Positions 1-6,027 of a stretch of 57,233 bases of DNA are shown here, in pieces. The notes beneath the pieces are model-generated. The model ran no database searches. It worked only from the letters and a program-made list of their open reading frames with translations, and was not told the DNA's origin. Source of the stretch: Clostridia bacterium (lineage in GTDB: Bacteria > Bacillota > Clostridia > Christensenellales > Borkfalkiaceae); NCBI GenBank assembly GCA_900770945.1, contig CAAGME010000007.1:1-57233 (forward strand), given 5' to 3'. Numbering within the stretch: position 1 is the first letter of the stretch; the number at the start of each line of letters is the position of its first letter. Made by a program: the position numbers and the translations under genes.

Positions 1-4
1 CCCC

Positions 5-40
5 TTATGGTTCGGGACGCAAGAGGTCACGGGCAACCCC
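5..40 (+). repeat. Partial inverted copy of the tRNA-Pro anticodon arm
   Basis: Positions 8-27 read TGGTTCGGGAC, one extra G, then CAAGAGGTC. Apart from that inserted G this equals the sense sequence of the tRNA-Pro gene encoded on the other strand at 90-166 (anticodon arm and variable region). The likeness fades after it (CACGGGC here, GTGGGTT in the tRNA). It cannot fold as a full tRNA and is cut by the window edge. It may be a degenerate opposing tRNA copy, an antisense element, or a contig-end artefact. Confidence 0.5.
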
Positions 41-53
41 TTGCCACAACAAA

Positions 54-86
54 ACAGAAAGGACAAGGCGAAAACCTTGTCCTTTC
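54..86 (-). terminator. Terminator downstream of tRNA-Pro
   Basis: GAAAGGACAAGG, a CGAAAA loop, then CCTTGTCCTTTC form a perfect 12-bp stem. Read on the minus strand it lies a few bases beyond the tRNA CCA end and is followed by TGTTTTGTTG, as expected for an intrinsic terminator of the tRNA-Pro transcript. Confidence 0.75.
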
Positions 87-89
87 TTT

Positions 90-166
90 TGGTCGAGGCG
101 ACGGGACTTGAACCCACGACCTCTTGGTCCCGAACCAAGCGCGCTACCAAACTGCGCTACGCCTCG
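90..166 (-). tRNA. tRNA-Pro (anticodon CGG)
   Basis: Read on the minus strand, a CGAGGCG/CGCCTCG acceptor stem, a D arm containing AGTTTGGTAG, an anticodon arm CTTGG-TTCGGGA-CCAAG with anticodon CGG, a T arm with TTCAAGT loop, discriminator A and an encoded CCA are all present (77 nt with CCA). It decodes CCG proline codons. The T stem uses two wobble pairs. An excellent promoter lies upstream and a hairpin terminator downstream, so it is a stand-alone transcription unit. Confidence 0.96.
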
Positions 167-221
167 ACGGTGAAAATATTGTAACGGGAGAAATTCCTTT
201 CTTCACCGTTACAGCCTTTAT

Positions 222-250
222 ATTATAATCGGTAGTTTTGCTTTTGTCAA
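222..250 (-). promoter_or_regulatory. Sigma-A promoter of tRNA-Pro
   Basis: On the minus strand TTGACA (250-245), a 17-bp spacer and TATAAT (227-222) form a perfect consensus promoter pointing at the tRNA-Pro gene about 55 bp downstream. Confidence 0.9.
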
Positions 251-330
251 TAAATATTTGCCGATTATCGCTAAAATTTGCCCTTAAAACTTAAAAAATT
301 AAAATTCTTTATTTTTGCCGCAAACGCATT

Positions 331-415
331 GACCGAAAACCTTAGCCGCGCCGACCTTGAATTTTAATTACTAAACCGAAAATCTTAATCACACAACCGA
401 AAATCTTAATTACGC
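331..415 (+). repeat. Short degenerate tandem repeat in the 167-507 intergenic region
   Basis: AACCGAAAATCTTAATCACAC (374-394) is followed directly by a near copy (395-415), and a more diverged version starts at 331 (ACCGAAAACCTTAGCC). No open frame or RNA fold was recognised in this gap beyond the two promoters at its ends. Confidence 0.6.
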
Positions 416-507
416 AAACACATCGACCATAAACCGCCGAGCTTTTATCGTAAAAAGCAAAAACCGCAAAAGGCGAAAGTTAAACTTATCTTTAAAACGC
501 TCTGTGC

Positions 508-536
508 TTGACTATAATGTTTTTTTATGTTACAAT
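508..536 (+). promoter_or_regulatory. Sigma-A promoter upstream of the TraX-like gene
   Basis: TTGACT (508-513), a 17-bp spacer and TACAAT (531-536) give a strong promoter. Transcription would begin near 543, about 25 nt before the start codon. It probably also serves the zinc-ribbon genes downstream. Confidence 0.8.
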
Positions 537-568
537 GCTTAAAGAAAAGATAAGGAAGTGACAGCCGT

Positions 569-1351
569 ATGGGCGACAGTCTTTCAATAAACAGTCAAAA
601 CAAGATATTAAACGGCAACACGCTTAAGCTTATCGCCATCATAGCTATGACGGTAGATCATTTAGCGTGGCTTTTGTTCCCGGGGTATCCTACGGAGCCT
701 TTGCCGATTATAATGCACGTTGTCGGCAGGCTAACTTGCCCGATAATGTGTTTTTTCATTGCCGAGGGTTTTTATTACACGCACGACGTTAAAAATTATT
801 CCCTCCGTCTTTTGCTGTTTTCGCTCGTTTCACACTTCGCATACGTCTTTGCTTCTAACGATTTTGTCGATTTACTCTCGTTTGTCCCTTTTTATTACGG
901 TTCGGGCATTAACCGATTTTTAAACAAAACGAGTGTAATGTTTTCGCTTTGGGGCGGACTTACGCTTCTTAGAATAAACGCTTCAAATACGCTGAAAACG
1001 TGGACGAAAACTCTTTTGACTTTGCTTGTTTGCCTTTTAACGTTCCCGTGCGATTGGAGCTGTATAGCGGCTCTGTGCGTTCTTGCGATAGGCTCTAACC
1101 GCGGCGACGTCAAAAAACAAATTTTGTGGTGTTTTCTGTTCGTAAGCTCATATGTTGTAGTGTACGTTTTTTCGATAAACGTTCTTTACGGTTTTATTCA
1201 GCTTTGCGTTTTCCTTTCCGTCCCGCTTCTTCTGCTCTACAACGGCAAACGCGGCAAGAGAGAAAAAGTAAACAGGTTTATGAAATGGTTTTTCTATATT
1301 TACTACCCGCTTCATCTTTTCATTATCGGGCTTGTAAAGCTTTTTCTGTGA
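569..1351 (+). CDS. TraX-like polytopic membrane protein
   Basis: A 260-residue protein with about seven hydrophobic segments and no signal peptide. The stretch NGNTLKLIAIIAMTVDHLAW near the N-terminus, followed by RLTCPIMCFFIAEGFYYT, is the hallmark of the TraX family, known from F-plasmid pilin N-acetylation but common as chromosomal acyltransferase-like membrane proteins in Firmicutes. No conjugation genes lie nearby, so a role in pilin modification is not supported; modification of some envelope substrate is an inference. The ATG has an AAGGAAG ribosome site about 10 bases ahead and a strong promoter close upstream. The next gene starts 57 bases after the stop. Confidence 0.85.
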   Translation: MGDSLSINSQNKILNGNTLKLIAIIAMTVDHLAWLLFPGYPTEPLPIIMHVVGRLTCPIMCFFIAEGFYYTHDVKNYSLRLLLFSLVSHFAYVFASNDFVDLLSFVPFYYGSGINRFLNKTSVMFSLWGGLTLLRINASNTLKTWTKTLLTLLVCLLTFPCDWSCIAALCVLAIGSNRGDVKKQILWCFLFVSSYVVVYVFSINVLYGFIQLCVFLSVPLLLLYNGKRGKREKVNRFMKWFFYIYYPLHLFIIGLVKLFL

Positions 1352-1408
1352 AAAATCGGTATATTAAAACGCCTTATCAAGAATTTTTTTTAACGGAGTT
1401 ATATTATT

Positions 1409-1743
1409 ATGAAGTATTGCACACATTGCGGCAAAGAGCTTTTAGACGAAGCGATTTTTTGCCCGGCTGCGGCTGCGCCGTAGAAACCCCTGAAAAGAAC
1501 GTCCCCGCGGACGATTCTACCAACGAAACACTCGGACTTATCGCTAAAATTTTCATGATTATTTCTTGCGTATGCTTCGGGCTTTTGTTGATCCCGCTTT
1601 GCTGGACCGTTCCTATGACGATAGCCGTATCGAATAAGCTTAAAAACAAAGAACCCATCAGCCTAACACTCAAAGTTTGCACGCTTATTTTCGTAAACAC
1701 CGTTTCGGGTATTCTTTTGCTTTGTATGAACGACGAAAGCTAA
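1409..1743 (+). pseudogene. Frameshifted zinc-ribbon membrane protein
   Basis: From the ATG at 1409 the frame reads MKYCTHCGKELLDEAIFCP and then runs into a TAG. If one base is restored near 1465-1467, the +1-corrected frame continues CGCAVETPEKN and on to a membrane segment and CTLIFVNTVSGILLLCMNDE, ending at 1743. The last part is nearly the same as the C-terminus of the paralogue at 2780-3196, so the downstream frame is plainly coding. The second CxxC of the zinc ribbon is split by the shift. This is either a genuine one-base deletion or a sequencing or assembly error. As an intact gene it would make about 111 residues: an N-terminal zinc ribbon and two membrane helices. Confidence 0.75.
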
Positions 1744-1751
1744 GGGTTTTT

Positions 1752-2222
1752 ATGAAATACTGTGAACGTTGCGGACAAAAGCTTTTGGACGAAGCCGTAA
1801 TGTGTCCCGCATGCGGCGCGCTTGTAAAACCGCCGAAACAACCGAATAAGGATAAACAAAAGTATAGTAAACGCGACGAAGGGTACTACAAAACCTCGAT
1901 GATATTGTTTTTTATGCGCTACGCCATACATTTTGCGTTTTTCTTATTGTGGATTTTGATTGTACTTTTGTGCTTTGATTATTTTAGTCAACGCGAAAAC
2001 GTAGGGGAGCTTTTGCTCAAATCTTTCGGCATAATGATGTTTCCGCTCGTGTGGCTGATACCGTCTTATATGTATGTTAGAGCGAAAGAACGCAAAGACG
2101 AAAGAGTTCCTATGCTCTTTAAGGTGTTCGTTTTCGTCTTTTGTTCGTTTATTTCTGGAACTTGTTTGGTTTTTAGACAAGACTATTTAATCGAGGAGAA
2201 ACATACAGATGAAATACTGTGA
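1752..2222 (+). CDS. Zinc-ribbon membrane protein, paralogue 2
   Basis: The chosen start, ATG 1752, gives MKYCERCGQKLLDE with CxxC...CPAC (residues 4-7 and 18-21), the same beginning as its three neighbours; a longer frame from 1677 would overlap the preceding gene and adds no homologous sequence. The 156-residue product has the zinc ribbon, a charged linker of about 25 residues and two or three hydrophobic segments (about 46-75, 90-108 and 125-143). The conserved helix pair found in the other paralogues is recognisable but more diverged. Its final codons overlap the start of the next gene by 14 bases in another frame. The function is unknown; the family resembles generic zinc-ribbon (DZR-like) membrane proteins. 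Confidence 0.75.
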   Translation: MKYCERCGQKLLDEAVMCPACGALVKPPKQPNKDKQKYSKRDEGYYKTSMILFFMRYAIHFAFFLLWILIVLLCFDYFSQRENVGELLLKSFGIMMFPLVWLIPSYMYVRAKERKDERVPMLFKVFVFVFCSFISGTCLVFRQDYLIEEKHTDEIL

Positions 2223-2703
2223 ACGTTGCGGGCAAAAGATGCTTGACGAAGAGAGTTTTTGTCCGGCTTGCGGTGCTCCGACCGCGAGCGAGATAAAAAG
2301 AGAAAATCAAGAAAAGGCATTGACGAAACGCAAAAAAACAAGGAACGAAAGTTTGTGTGTCATCGCCGGCGTCGTGATGATTGCGACTTGTCTGTTGCTT
2401 GCGGTGTTGGCGTATTTAGGCTTTGCGCTTTGGATGGTTTACGTTTTCTTTTTCTTTATCTTTTTGATTGCAAGCGCATACGGCGGAAACGGACAGAGCT
2501 TTGAGTGGGACTTTATCGACCCGCGGATATTTCTCCTCGGCTCGTTAATTCCCATTCTTTGGATAGTGCCTATGGCGATAGTTTTGTTCGTAAAGGCGGC
2601 GAAAGGCGCAAAAATAAGCATGGCTTTCAAAATCTGCACACTTATTTTCTGTTCCGTTCCCGCGGGGATAATTCTTCTTTTTGTAAAAGACGAAGAAGAC
2701 TAA
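2209..2703 (+). CDS. Zinc-ribbon membrane protein, paralogue 3
   Basis: A 164-residue protein starting MKYCERCGQKMLDEESFCPACG, with a CxxC/CxxC zinc ribbon at residues 4-7 and 18-21. A basic linker (about 27-46) is followed by hydrophobic segments at about 48-72, 77-92 and 110-130, and the tail FKICTLIFCSVPAGIILLFV matches the C-terminal helix of paralogues 1 and 4. The start lies inside the previous gene and a GAGGAGA ribosome site sits about 10 bases ahead, so translation may be coupled. No catalytic motif is visible. Confidence 0.8.
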   Translation: MKYCERCGQKMLDEESFCPACGAPTASEIKRENQEKALTKRKKTRNESLCVIAGVVMIATCLLLAVLAYLGFALWMVYVFFFFIFLIASAYGGNGQSFEWDFIDPRIFLLGSLIPILWIVPMAIVLFVKAAKGAKISMAFKICTLIFCSVPAGIILLFVKDEED

Positions 2704-2721
2704 ATTTTTGCTTAGTATCAC

Positions 2722-2750
2722 TTGACTAAACCTTAAAAAAAGCGTATACT
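2722..2750 (+). promoter_or_regulatory. Sigma-A promoter of zinc-ribbon paralogue 4
   Basis: TTGACT (2722-2727), a 17-bp spacer and TATACT (2745-2750). Transcription would begin about 20-25 nt before the start codon of the fourth paralogue, so this gene can be transcribed apart from the other three. Confidence 0.85.
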
Positions 2751-2779
2751 TATTATCATAAAAACAAAGGAGATTTTTT

Positions 2780-3196
2780 ATGAAGTATTGCTCTCATTGC
2801 GGCGCGCCTATCGATGACGAAGCCGTGGTATGCCCTCATTGCGGTTGCGCAACGTCGAAAGGCGAAGAAGTTTTTAACGAATCGTCTTCTAAGTCCTCAA
2901 ACAACAACGCAACGCTCGGTCTTGTGGCTAAAATCTTTATGATTTTAACATGCGTAGGCTGTGTTATTACGGCGTTTGCTTCCCTTGGCGCAAATTCCGA
3001 GAACGGAGCCGCTGCCGCCGTAGGCGGTCTTATCGGCGGTTTAATTCCTCTCTGCTGGGTTATTCCTATGACGATTAAGATTCACAACAGCCTTAAAAAC
3101 GGCGAAAAGCTTTCCACCGCTTTTAAAGTTTGCACTCTTATTTTTGCGAACATCGTTTCCGGGATCTTACTTCTTTGCATGAAAGAAGATAATTAA
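2780..3196 (+). CDS. Zinc-ribbon membrane protein, paralogue 4
   Basis: A 138-residue protein: zinc ribbon (CSHCG and CPHCG, residues 4-8 and 18-22), a Ser/Asn-rich linker, a first hydrophobic segment (about 48-66), an Ala/Gly-rich stretch, a second segment around LIPLCWVIPMTI and a C-terminal helix FKVCTLIFANIVSGILLLCM. It has an AAAGGAG ribosome site, its own promoter and a terminator straight after the stop. Of the four paralogues it is closest to the frameshifted one at 1409-1743. Function unknown; zinc binding is inferred from the cysteine pattern. Confidence 0.85.
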   Translation: MKYCSHCGAPIDDEAVVCPHCGCATSKGEEVFNESSSKSSNNNATLGLVAKIFMILTCVGCVITAFASLGANSENGAAAAVGGLIGGLIPLCWVIPMTIKIHNSLKNGEKLSTAFKVCTLIFANIVSGILLLCMKEDN

Positions 3197-3208
3197 AATG
3201 CTTAATAT

Positions 3209-3243
3209 CGCCGCCTGCTTATTCTGCTCGCGGCGTTTTTTTT
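3209..3243 (+). terminator. Intrinsic terminator after the zinc-ribbon genes
   Basis: CGCCG (3209-3213) pairs with CGGCG (3231-3235) and eight T residues follow at once. It closes the zinc-ribbon cluster. Confidence 0.75.
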
Positions 3244-3273
3244 AGCCGGTAGAAAAAAACTATGCTAAAACAG

Positions 3274-3302
3274 TTGACGAAACGCGATATTGAGTATAAA
3301 AT
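3274..3302 (+). promoter_or_regulatory. Sigma-A promoter of the aspartase gene
   Basis: TTGACG (3274-3279), a 17-bp spacer and TAAAAT (3297-3302); the same two hexamers recur upstream of the 1740-residue lipoprotein gene. Start of transcription near 3309 leaves a leader of about 78 nt. A second TATAAT at 3365-3370 lacks a convincing -35 box. Confidence 0.7.
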
Positions 3303-3386
3303 TATTCCAAGAAAAGTCTAACTTACGCGCGGGCATTTTTCCGACGGATAAAAGCCTTGCCCGTATATAATACAGGAGCTTAAAAA

Positions 3387-4778
3387 GTGAACAATACGAG
3401 AATCGAGAGCGACTCTATAGGCGCGCTCGAAATACCTTGCGATGCGTACTACGGCGTGCAGTCTTTGAGAGGATATGAGAATTTTCATATCACGGGAACT
3501 CGGATGAACCACAAATTCATTCTCAATATCGTGAGAATAAAACTCGCTGCGGCGATTGCGAATATGAAAGCAAGCTCGATTGACCGAAAAACGGGCGAGG
3601 CAATCGTTGAGGCGTGCAAGGAAGCTTTGGAGGGCAAGCTCGATTCGGGCTTTATCACGGACGCCATTCAGGGCGGCGCGGGTACCACCGCAAACATGAA
3701 CGTCAACGAGGTTATCGCCAACCGAGCAACCGAGCTTTTAGGCGGCAAAAAGGGCGAATATCTTTGCCACCCCAACGACCATGTGAACTGCTCGCAGTCT
3801 ACAAACGACGTTATCCCCACCGCCGGGCGCATTACGGTAATCGAACTTGCGGGCGAGCTTATCGCCAACGTTACGGAGCTTATCTCTTCGCTTGACAAAA
3901 AGGCGGCGGAGTTTAACGATATTATTAAAATGGGCAGAACCCAGCTTGAAGACGCCGTTCCTATTCGCTTGGGACAGGAGTTTGCGGCCTATTCTTCGGG
4001 GCTTAAAAGAACGCTCAAACTGCTTGAAAAGGCTGTCGGCGAGATGTATTCCGTCAACATCGGCGGAACCGCGATAGGCACGGCGATAAACGTCGAAAAA
4101 GTCTATCTCGACGAAATAGTTCCGACCCTTTCGTCCGTTACGGGCTACGCCCTTATTCGCGCGGAAAACCTGATCGACGCAACGCAAAATCTTGACGGTT
4201 TCGTATACGTTTCGGGTGCGCTAAAAACAATGGCGGTGTCGCTGTCGAAAATGTGCAACGACTTGCGCCTTATGTCGAGCGGGCCAAAGACCGGTTTTGA
4301 AGAAATTACCTTGCCGGCAAAACAGAACGGCTCGTCGATAATGCCCGGCAAAGTCAATCCCGTTATTCCGGAAGTCGTCACGCAGGTCGCTTTCGCCGTA
4401 ATCGGCAACGATTCCACTATAACCCTTGCCGCGGAGGCGGGACAGCTTGAACTCAACGCCTTCGAACCGGTTATTTTCTACAAACTATTTGAATCTTTGA
4501 CTTGTATGAAAAACGCCGTTAAAACCCTTACGGTAAACTGTATCGACGGCATAACTTCAAACAAAAAGAGATGCGAACAGCTTTTGTTCGAAAGCGTAGG
4601 CACGGTGACCGCACTTTGCCCGTACATAGGTTACAAAAAGGCTGCGGAGCTTGCCAAGCGGGCTTTGAGGGAAAACAAAAAAATAAAAGATCTTGTCAAA
4701 GAGCAAGGGCTTTTGGACGACGCGCTTTTAGAAAAAATCCTTGATCCGTTCACTATGACGGAACCGAAAAACAACTGA
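3387..4778 (+). CDS. aspA: Aspartate ammonia-lyase (aspartase)
   Basis: Reversibly deaminates L-aspartate to fumarate and ammonia in the cytosol, feeding amino-acid carbon into fermentation. The 463 residues match the fumarase/aspartase superfamily over their full usual length. The N-terminal YYGVQSLRGYENF, the segments GGAGTTANMNVNEV and HPNDHVNCSQSTND, MGRTQLEDAVP, and the signature loop GSSIMPGKVNP (residues 315-325, with the catalytic serine of the SSIMP loop) are all present. DAYYGVxxLR with ENF and LxxCIxGITxNKxxCE favour aspartase over fumarase C, which it otherwise resembles. Translation starts at GTG, 7 bases after CAGGAG. A lipoprotein gene follows 24 bases later. A fumarase activity cannot be wholly excluded from sequence alone. 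Confidence 0.92.
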   Translation: MNNTRIESDSIGALEIPCDAYYGVQSLRGYENFHITGTRMNHKFILNIVRIKLAAAIANMKASSIDRKTGEAIVEACKEALEGKLDSGFITDAIQGGAGTTANMNVNEVIANRATELLGGKKGEYLCHPNDHVNCSQSTNDVIPTAGRITVIELAGELIANVTELISSLDKKAAEFNDIIKMGRTQLEDAVPIRLGQEFAAYSSGLKRTLKLLEKAVGEMYSVNIGGTAIGTAINVEKVYLDEIVPTLSSVTGYALIRAENLIDATQNLDGFVYVSGALKTMAVSLSKMCNDLRLMSSGPKTGFEEITLPAKQNGSSIMPGKVNPVIPEVVTQVAFAVIGNDSTITLAAEAGQLELNAFEPVIFYKLFESLTCMKNAVKTLTVNCIDGITSNKKRCEQLLFESVGTVTALCPYIGYKKAAELAKRALRENKKIKDLVKEQGLLDDALLEKILDPFTMTEPKNN

Positions 4779-4795
4779 TAATCGATATATAGAAG
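4776..4795 (+). repeat. Shared 16-bp motif GATAATCGAYATATAG, copy 1
   Basis: GATAATCGATATATAG follows the aspartase stop, and GATAATCGACATATAG follows the radical SAM gene at about 5978-5993. Both lie in short gaps just before a start codon. They may be a common regulatory site or chance AT-rich likeness. Confidence 0.35.
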
Positions 4796-4802
4796 GCTTT
4801 TT

Positions 4803-5297
4803 ATGAAAAAATTCTTTAAGAACGCAACTATACTTTCCTTGATTGTTATTTTAGCGGTATCTCTTGTCGCTTGCGGCGGCGGATATAGCGTAGACTTAGG
4901 AATAGGCGACGGAAATAAAGAAAACGACAGAGTTTCCGTTAAGTTCGATATCGCCGAAACGATATACGACGGCTATGTTTTGAACGCTGTTTTTTCCGCA
5001 AAAAGTCAAGCGGATTTGAACGACACGTTTATTTTCGCCATAACGACTGCCGATATCTATTCGTCCGAGTATTCCGAAACTACGCTTTGCAGCGTTCTCG
5101 GCGAACAATTAAAAGACGGCAAGACTTTAACCGTAAAAATAGAATTAAACAACCTTTCGAGCATTTTAAAGGGCGACGAGGGTAAATTCAGCTTAGTTTT
5201 GCACCGCGACGGCGCAAAAGGCAGCGATGTTACCAAGTTTAATTCGAGTGACTATAATTTTAAGCGTAACGGCGATAAGTTTACGATAGAAAAATAA
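4803..5297 (+). CDS. Small lipoprotein of unknown function
   Basis: A 164-residue protein with a lipoprotein signal peptide: basic start MKKFFKN, a hydrophobic core and the lipobox LVAC with the acylated cysteine at residue 24, followed by a Gly-rich linker. The mature part is polar, with alternating hydrophobic residues that suggest a beta-rich fold (about 45-160). No known domain was recognised. It should be anchored to the outer face of the membrane. The ATG has AGAAGG about 6 bases ahead. It is probably read through from aspA and ends at a terminator before the radical SAM gene. Confidence 0.75.
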   Translation: MKKFFKNATILSLIVILAVSLVACGGGYSVDLGIGDGNKENDRVSVKFDIAETIYDGYVLNAVFSAKSQADLNDTFIFAITTADIYSSEYSETTLCSVLGEQLKDGKTLTVKIELNNLSSILKGDEGKFSLVLHRDGAKGSDVTKFNSSDYNFKRNGDKFTIEK

Positions 5298-5316
5298 TTT
5301 CAAATTTTTGTTAAGT

Positions 5317-5356
5317 AAGCCTATAAGCCGATTATCCGACAGTTTGTAGGCTTTTT
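5317..5356 (+). terminator. Probable intrinsic terminator
   Basis: AAGCCTA (5317-5323) pairs with TAGGCTT (5347-5353) across a 23-nt loop and is followed by a short T-run. The long loop makes it moderate; some read-through into the radical SAM gene is likely. Confidence 0.55.
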
Positions 5357-5377
5357 CTATGCCTTTTGGAGGTAAAA

Positions 5378-5968
5378 ATGGACAACTACGTTTACAAAAT
5401 AGGCAACAAGCTTTATATAAATCTGACCAACCGTTGCAGTAACAATTGCGATTTTTGTATTCGTGACGGGCGTGAGGGTATGAACGGCACGGCTTTGTGG
5501 ATAGAAAAAGAGCCTTCCGCAAATGACGTTATCGCCGCGCTTCCTCAAGACTTGCTTTCTTATGAAGAAGTCGTTTTTTGCGGGTTCGGCGAGCCGACTT
5601 ACAACCTCGAAGCCTTAGTCGAAGTTGGTAAATTCCTTCACGAAAAGGGCGTGATGACGCGCATAAACACCAACGGACAAGCAAACCTTATTCATGGCAA
5701 GGACGTGAGTGCGGAAGTCTGCTCGGCGTGCGATTATATCAACGTTTCGCTAAACGAGTGCAACGCGCAAAAATACCAAACGCATTGCAACAGTGTTTTC
5801 GGCGAAGACGCTTACGCCGCTCTTTTAGACTTTGCTCGGCTTTGCGTTTCTCACGGAGCAAAGGTCAATTTTTCGATAGTCGACAGTATCGAAAGACGGG
5901 ATATCGACGAGTGCATAGAGCTTTCAAAAAAGCTCGGAATACCTTTGAGAATCCGTCAAAAAGAATAA
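5378..5968 (+). CDS. Radical SAM protein of the TatD-linked type
   Basis: A 196-residue protein with the radical SAM iron-sulfur motif C20-x3-C24-x2-C27 (CSNNCDFC), preceded by NKLYINLTNR, and the SAM-binding GFGEPT segment. The short length and the N-terminal YxIxNKLYINLTNRCSNNCxFCIR match the family annotated as TatD-associated radical SAM proteins, whose reaction is unknown. TatD itself is not in this window; pflB follows. ATG 5378 was chosen because GGAGGT lies 6 bases ahead of it; a TTG at 5366 would place that ribosome site inside the coding region. It is not the pyruvate formate-lyase activator, which is encoded separately at 8238. Confidence 0.85.
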   Translation: MDNYVYKIGNKLYINLTNRCSNNCDFCIRDGREGMNGTALWIEKEPSANDVIAALPQDLLSYEEVVFCGFGEPTYNLEALVEVGKFLHEKGVMTRINTNGQANLIHGKDVSAEVCSACDYINVSLNECNAQKYQTHCNSVFGEDAYAALLDFARLCVSHGAKVNFSIVDSIERRDIDECIELSKKLGIPLRIRQKE

Positions 5969-6027
5969 AAAACAAACGATAATCGACATATAGGCGCACT
6001 TTTATAAAAAATCAAGGAGGAACATCA

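Noticed and set aside
374..415. CRISPR array
   Set aside because: Only two or three units with no spacers, and no cas genes in the window.
569..1351. Conjugation function for the TraX-like protein
   Set aside because: No other transfer or pilus gene is present; chromosomal TraX-like proteins are common.
3365..3370. TATAAT just before the aspartase gene as its main promoter
   Set aside because: No -35 box at normal spacing; the pair at 3274-3302 is much better.
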